DNA of 64,000 nucleotides from DATFVJ01 sp963851085. Lineage in GTDB: Bacteria; Actinomycetota; Actinomycetes; Streptosporangiales; Streptosporangiaceae. Positions 59,820-64,000 of the stretch are shown piece after piece. Under the pieces are notes generated by a model. It saw only the letters and a program-made list of their open reading frames with translations. It was not told where the DNA came from and made no database searches. Both the position numbers and the translations under genes were made by a program. The stretch lies in assembly GCA_963851085.1 (NCBI GenBank), contig CAWKNX010000021.1, forward strand, positions 62,001 through 126,000. Direction: 5' to 3'. Each line of letters opens with the position of its first letter. Position 1 is the first letter of the stretch.

Positions 59820-61913
59820 TCAGGGGAGGGTGAGGATGATGGGATTTCCACTGCTCGCGGACATGTAGGCCGACTGCTCCGCCGCGTACGACGTGCCGAA
59901 CACGGGCTGGAGCAGGCAGGTGCCGAGGCCGAGCAGGCCGGGTCCGACACACGTTCCTGTCGGCATGGTCAGCGGAACCCGCAGGCCGCCGGGCGCCGCC
60001 ACGGTGACGGTCTTCGGCACACCCGGGCTGTCCTGCACGAATGACGCGGTGACCGATCCGGCCCGCTGCGCGCTCTGCCAGGCGGTCTGGTTCTGCAGCT
60101 CGGTGCCCGCCGCCTTCATGACCGGGTTCACGATCGGGGTGTTGGCCGCGAACTCGCCGCGGTACGTGGACAGGATCCTGTCGAGGACCGGGTAGATGAT
60201 CCGGTCACCGGCGAGGTTCGACTGGTGCACGAAGAACGGCCGTGGGTCGTTTTCCAGCACGTACCTCAGCGCGAGGCTGGAAACGGTCGGCACGATGTAG
60301 GACTGGAATCCCGTGGCCGGGTCGAGCGGCGGGATGCAGGTCATGGTCTGCGGGTTCTGGCTGCAGATCCCGCTGCCGCCGTCGGCCTGGCTCGTGTAGA
60401 TCCAGTTGTACTCGGACACCTCTCCGGCGACCGTGTCCACGTTGTAGAAGATGTCGAGCGGGTGGCGTGGCACTGTGTTGGCCGTGCCGACCTGCCGTGG
60501 TGGCCCTGGTTCGCGTGACGCGTCGCTGCCGAGCCACTTGATACCGGTCTGCGCCAGGCCAGGCGCGAGGTTGGGGTTGTCCTGCGGCTGCTGCGGCAGG
60601 ATCTTCAACCCTGAATAGTCGCCGGTGACAAGCTCGGTGGGGTCGAACGGCAGGCCGTTGCTCTTTGCCCACGCGATGTTGTTGTTGATCTCGCCGACGA
60701 TGTCGCTCTCAGGTATCCATTCCGTGGCACCCGTCTGATCGGTGGTGCATTGCCACGGCACCACGGCGAAGTTCTGCACGCAGCCAAGGAACTCGTGACT
60801 GTATGTGTGGCTCATCCAGCGGAACTGGTTCTTGTCGGCCAGCAGGGTCGTCGTGAGCGGATCGGAGCCGTTGTCCGCAATCTGCTCCACGCTGCCGTCG
60901 CCGTTGAAAAGGAACGTGAACTCGAAACTGTTCTGCTGTTGCCAGTTTGCCGCGTAGGTGACGTCGGCCGGGGCCATCCGGATGTCCGGCGTGGTGACCG
61001 TCGGCGGGCAGTCCTCGGTGGGGGTGCAATGCGACGTTGTGCTCCACTGGCTGTCCGGCAGCAGGACGTCGTCATAATGAAGTGAGAAGTAGTTGCGGTC
61101 GTAGCCGAGATGGACGCCACGGGTCATCCAGGTGATGATCCCGTGCGCGAGCAACTGGAACTGCTGCTGATAGAAGTTGTACGCGAAGGTCAGCACGAAC
61201 TCCTGGCGGCCGGGGCTGGCGTAGACGCCGGCCAGCGTGCCCGTGGGGTTGCCGGCGGTGCCGGCAGGCGCCGTCCCGGTGAGATAGGTCTGGAAACTGG
61301 TGCCGGCCGCCTGGTTCGGGGGCAGGGGCGCCGCGAGATAGCCGTAGCTCTCCGCGACGTTCGGGTTGAGATCCTCGAACGGCACGCGGCCGGTCAGATA
61401 CGGGAAGGCACCGGAGAGCCCGGCCGATGTGACCTGGGCCGTGGTCCCGTCAAATGCTCCGGCGTAGGTGGGCGAGCCAAGGCCCACTGACGAGCCCGGG
61501 AACACGTAGGCGTCCACCTGCCTGATGCCGAACTGCTGCTCGTAACTGTCCAGCGCGGCCATCTCGGCCGGGTTGGTGAACGGGTCAGCGTTCGGCAGCA
61601 CGACGGCCTGGTACCTGGCCTCAGGCACGCCACTGGCGCTGGTGGTGGTGAGGAACGATGTGTCGATGACGGGACGGCCGCTGTCGCCGAGGTTGACCGT
61701 GGTGTACGGAACACCCTCGGTGGCCAGTTCCTGAGCGATCGCGGCCGTGGGCGAGCCGCCGTCGGAGACGACGAGAACCTTCATGTCGACCTGCTGGGCC
61801 GTGGCGGCGTCGGCTGCCGGTGCGGGTAACACGGGCAGCGACCCCGCGGCGACAGCGGTGAGGGCGACGCCTACCGCGCAGAGTGCGAGGACGGCTGGGC
61901 GGGCACGGCTCAA
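59820..61913 (-). CDS. Agd3-like secreted polysaccharide deacetylase (CE18-type)
   Basis: A 697-residue exported protein. Signal peptide (about 1-36; VLALCAVGVALTAVAAGSLP, ending near APAADAA). The N-terminal part has a Rossmann-like domain (MKVLVVSDGGSPTAAIAQEL) plus carbohydrate-binding beta structure, as in Agd3's CBM87. The deacetylase core keeps the acidic metal region YFSLHYDDVLLPDSQW and the paired His SHTYSHEFLGC, and later PFFVHQSNLAGDRIIYPVLD. It resembles the fungal deacetylase that acts on galactosaminogalactan. TTG 61913 follows GGAGG. First gene of the operon. Confidence 0.75.
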   Translation of the reverse strand: MSRARPAVLALCAVGVALTAVAAGSLPVLPAPAADAATAQQVDMKVLVVSDGGSPTAAIAQELATEGVPYTTVNLGDSGRPVIDTSFLTTTSASGVPEARYQAVVLPNADPFTNPAEMAALDSYEQQFGIRQVDAYVFPGSSVGLGSPTYAGAFDGTTAQVTSAGLSGAFPYLTGRVPFEDLNPNVAESYGYLAAPLPPNQAAGTSFQTYLTGTAPAGTAGNPTGTLAGVYASPGRQEFVLTFAYNFYQQQFQLLAHGIITWMTRGVHLGYDRNYFSLHYDDVLLPDSQWSTTSHCTPTEDCPPTVTTPDIRMAPADVTYAANWQQQNSFEFTFLFNGDGSVEQIADNGSDPLTTTLLADKNQFRWMSHTYSHEFLGCVQNFAVVPWQCTTDQTGATEWIPESDIVGEINNNIAWAKSNGLPFDPTELVTGDYSGLKILPQQPQDNPNLAPGLAQTGIKWLGSDASREPGPPRQVGTANTVPRHPLDIFYNVDTVAGEVSEYNWIYTSQADGGSGICSQNPQTMTCIPPLDPATGFQSYIVPTVSSLALRYVLENDPRPFFVHQSNLAGDRIIYPVLDRILSTYRGEFAANTPIVNPVMKAAGTELQNQTAWQSAQRAGSVTASFVQDSPGVPKTVTVAAPGGLRVPLTMPTGTCVGPGLLGLGTCLLQPVFGTSYAAEQSAYMSASSGNPIILTLP

Positions 61914-62133
61914 GGCATTCCTCCAGGACTTCGCGAATCCATCGGATCAAAAGTGGTCTGTAAGAGACCCCCTGGCAGACCACTGGGTGCGGGCGAAGGC
62001 ACGCGCCTTCACCGCTCAAGCGTCCTTATCGTGCAGCCAATACAGGCCGTGGTAAAGGCCTATTTTTTTCCGTGACCAGTCCTAGGACCGAGAAATACCA
62101 GGTTGTGGGCACATGCGGCGGCTAATACCGCGA

Positions 62134-62832
62134 TCAGACCTCGCGCCATCTGATGATGGCCTGCCCGCGACTTTCTGCGCCGAGCCGCCGATAAATGCTG
62201 ACTATATGATTCTTGACAGTTTTTTCCGATATGACCAGTCGCTGCGCTATCTGACGGTTCGACAACCCGTCGGCGATCAGCGTCATGATTTCGCGCTCGC
62301 GGCGGGTCAGGTGCGCCCCGGAATGCTGCGGGCCGCCTCTGGCGTCGGGCCGTTGCAGACGCTCCACGAGAACCGCCGCGGCATGTGGCGAAAGGAAGGA
62401 CTTGCCGCGCGCCACCGCGGCCACGACGTCGGCCAGTTCGGTCGGGTCGAACTCACCGTGCACGAGGTAGCCGCACGCGCCCGCGGCGACCGCCCGCAAG
62501 ACCGTGGCAGGGTCATCCACACCTGTCAGCATGACCACCCGGGTCAGCGCGCTGGCTTCGGGTATCGCGGCAAGGCCGTCCATCTGCGGCATCCGGATGT
62601 CGAGCAGCAGTACGTCGGGCCTGTGCCGTCGCACCTCCTCGACGGCCTCCCTGCCGTTGGCGGCTTCCGCGACGATCTCGATGCGCGGCGCAACCGCGAG
62701 GGCCGCACGTACGCCGAAGCGAACCACCGGCTTGTCGTCCGCGATCACAACACGTACGGATGTCTCCAGCCGTAACCCGGCGCGCCGCCCCCCACTCCCG
62801 CCCGGCGCGAAGCTCCCGTTCACCGTGTCCAT
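62134..62832 (-). CDS. LuxR-family response regulator beside the polysaccharide cluster
   Basis: A 232-residue regulator. Receiver: RVVIADDKPVVRFGVRAALA, phospho-Asp in DVLLLDIRMPQMDG, then VVMLTGVDDPATV; a Lys in the usual place before the C-terminus of the receiver is replaced by HGE, so phosphorylation may differ. The LuxR HTH is LTRREREIMTLIADGLSNRQ then SEKTVKNHIVSIYRRLG. Start ATG 62832. No kinase nearby: an orphan regulator, on the same strand and 220 bases upstream of the deacetylase gene, so a likely controller of the operon. Confidence 0.88.
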   Translation of the reverse strand: MDTVNGSFAPGGSGGRRAGLRLETSVRVVIADDKPVVRFGVRAALAVAPRIEIVAEAANGREAVEEVRRHRPDVLLLDIRMPQMDGLAAIPEASALTRVVMLTGVDDPATVLRAVAAGACGYLVHGEFDPTELADVVAAVARGKSFLSPHAAAVLVERLQRPDARGGPQHSGAHLTRREREIMTLIADGLSNRQIAQRLVISEKTVKNHIVSIYRRLGAESRGQAIIRWREV

Positions 62833-62999
62833 CCCCGCCTGTTCCGCCCGGCCTCCGCCTGATGCTCTGGGCCAGCGCGTCTCGTACCACTCACCCTGCC
62901 CACCCCGGATGGCGCTTACGCAGGGCAATCAGCTTTGCACATTCCGTATAACAGACGTGCTGGATAGCAGGGAGGATTACAGCGGCGGCGTCGGGACCC

Positions 63000-63806
63000 T
63001 CAGCCCGCCGGGTGGAACGCCGAGAAGATGATCGAGGTGATCCGCTCCGCCATCTCGGCCCTTGGCATCTTCACGCCCACGCTGAGCAGGTAGTTCACCC
63101 GTTCGAGCATCATCAGGCAGGCCAGGGCGGTCAGTTCGGAAGGTTCCGCTTGTCCTACTTGCCCCAGATGCTGTGCCTGCTCCGCGCGCTCCGCTGGCCG
63201 GGCCGGCCGCGCGGGCTCGGGGTACGCGGGCTCGGGGTGCGCGGGCTCGCGGTGCGCGGGCTCAGGGTGCGCCGGCCGCCCTGGTTGCCCAGCCTGTTTC
63301 TGGGCATCCGTCATGCCCTGCGTGATCGCCTCCGACAGCCGGAACAGCAACTGCAACCCGCCGCTGAAGAAGTCCTTGCCGATCGCGTCGGCCTGGCTCA
63401 GGATTCGGATCACCGTCGCGTGCGTGGCGTAGACGTCGAAGAACCGCTGCACCCATTGCCCGAGTGCCGCACGGCCGCGGTCGTCCGGCGTGACGCGGGG
63501 GAACTCTCCGGCGATTACCTCCATGTCGTGGAGTGCATCCCTGGCCAGCGCCTTGAACAGGTCCTCCTTGTTGGCGAAGTACAAGTAGAACGTGCCATGT
63601 GAGGTCCTGGCCGCCTTGACCACATCGTCCACCCGCACCGCATGGAAGCCCCGCTGATCGAACGCGTCGCGCCCGGCATCGAGCAGCTTGCGCATGGTCG
63701 CACGGCCTTGCGCCCGGAGTTCGCGTTCCCGCGCCGGAGCGCCGCCGCCGAGCGAAGTCTGGGGCTGCCTGGCACTGCGCGCGCCGCGGCTGGCTTTCTG
63801 AGTCAT
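63000..63806 (-). CDS. TetR/AcrR family regulator
   Basis: A 268-residue repressor. The HTH spans about 36-80 (MRKLLDAGRDAFDQRGFHAV, VDDVVKAARTSHGTFYLYFA), followed by a helical ligand domain with NYLLSVGVKMPRAEMAERIT at the end. Between them a Pro/Glu/His/Ala repeat (HPEPA-type, about 180-215), encoded by four 15-base units at 63211-63270, enlarges the loop. Divergent from the truncated gene at the window edge, and probably its repressor. Confidence 0.9.
   Translation of the reverse strand: MTQKASRGARSARQPQTSLGGGAPARERELRAQGRATMRKLLDAGRDAFDQRGFHAVRVDDVVKAARTSHGTFYLYFANKEDLFKALARDALHDMEVIAGEFPRVTPDDRGRAALGQWVQRFFDVYATHATVIRILSQADAIGKDFFSGGLQLLFRLSEAITQGMTDAQKQAGQPGRPAHPEPAHREPAHPEPAYPEPARPARPAERAEQAQHLGQVGQAEPSELTALACLMMLERVNYLLSVGVKMPRAEMAERITSIIFSAFHPAG
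63211..63270 (-). repeat. 15-bp tandem repeats within the TetR gene
   Basis: Four 15-base units (GCGGGCTCGGGGTAC and variants) in tandem, adding five codons each to a proline-rich loop. Frame is kept, so length changes would be tolerated. Confidence 0.85.
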
Positions 63807-63888
63807 GTCCGCGAGACTAGCCTGTTCAGTAGCGGGGATGCCCTGTACCGGGGCTGCGCGCCAGAATGTGTCGGCCCGAGGAGCCGTA

Positions 63889-64000
63889 ATGTTGCGGACG
63901 CTTGCCGCCGAGGCAGCACGCCGGTTCGGCCAACGGGTGTCGTTCGCCGCCGTACGGCCCGCCGAAGGCGCACCCGGCGGCGGGCCGGCCAGCGCCAGCC
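63889..64000 (+). CDS. Start of a gene cut by the window edge
   Basis: ATG 63889 has GAGGAG seven bases upstream. The 37 visible codons begin MLRTLAAEAARRFGQRVSFA, which resembles the start of AMP-dependent acyl-CoA synthetases, but this is too short for certainty. It diverges from the TetR gene, a common layout for fatty-acid genes. Confidence 0.4.
   Translation, partial: MLRTLAAEAARRFGQRVSFAAVRPAEGAPGGGPASAS

Overview
The window is very GC-rich, gene-dense DNA that uses GTG and TTG starts freely and often couples genes through GTGA or ATGA overlaps. RNase P RNA, a zinc-ribbon protein followed by a fused RNase H/acid phosphatase, a Ppx/GppA phosphatase, an LCP protein and a mannosyltransferase-like GT-C enzyme all point to a soil actinomycete chromosome. 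The exact genus cannot be read from the sequence.

Layout. 0-15 kb: a short Rho factor; an orphan FtsK/TraB-like translocase with small partners; an exopolyphosphatase behind a mini-ORF; membrane and envelope genes (hydrolase, GT-C transferase, LCP ligase); a molybdopterin oxidoreductase split into two coupled genes; and the zinc-ribbon/RNase H-phosphatase pair. 15-25 kb: a decay zone around rnpB. It holds a chimera of ABC ATPase and response-regulator ends, an IS3 orfA relic, an ABC-2 permease relic, a second internal piece of rnpB, a ChrB tail, a copper P-type ATPase tail with CsoR-like sites, and a frameshifted FetA/FetB-like exporter. Intact genes within it are a Met-rich cupredoxin, a DMT transporter, a small secreted protein, and a methyltransferase diverging from a TetR regulator. 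25-42 kb: a tyrosinase-vWA fusion broken by one amber codon, a multi-cupredoxin oxidase, a two-component system diverging from an ABC exporter, a wall-directed protein of eleven near-identical Ig-like repeats with a coupled partner, and a DUF1254/1214 protein. 42-50 kb: a polar amino-acid ABC transporter, a valyl-tRNA synthetase of the archaeal/rickettsial type, an acetate-type transporter, a MarR regulator and a methyltransferase.

50.8-62 kb (minus strand) is the most striking region. One apparent operon encodes an Agd3-like secreted deacetylase, a PelF-like glycosyltransferase (in two overlapping frames), an unfamiliar polytopic membrane protein, two sugar epimerase/dehydratases, a sugar nucleotidyltransferase, a spherulin-4 family glycosidase, a GH114-like glycosidase and a membrane-anchored carbohydrate-binding-like protein. 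This enzyme set (polymerase, de-N-acetylase, two alpha-galactosaminidase-type hydrolases, sugar-nucleotide enzymes) parallels the fungal galactosaminogalactan cluster and overlaps Pel biosynthesis. I infer that it makes and trims a cationic, partly deacetylated amino-sugar exopolysaccharide. A LuxR-type response regulator lies just upstream, and a TetR regulator diverging from a truncated gene closes the window.

Starts were chosen from ribosome-binding sites and overlaps. Functions rest on motif recognition by eye, without database searches.
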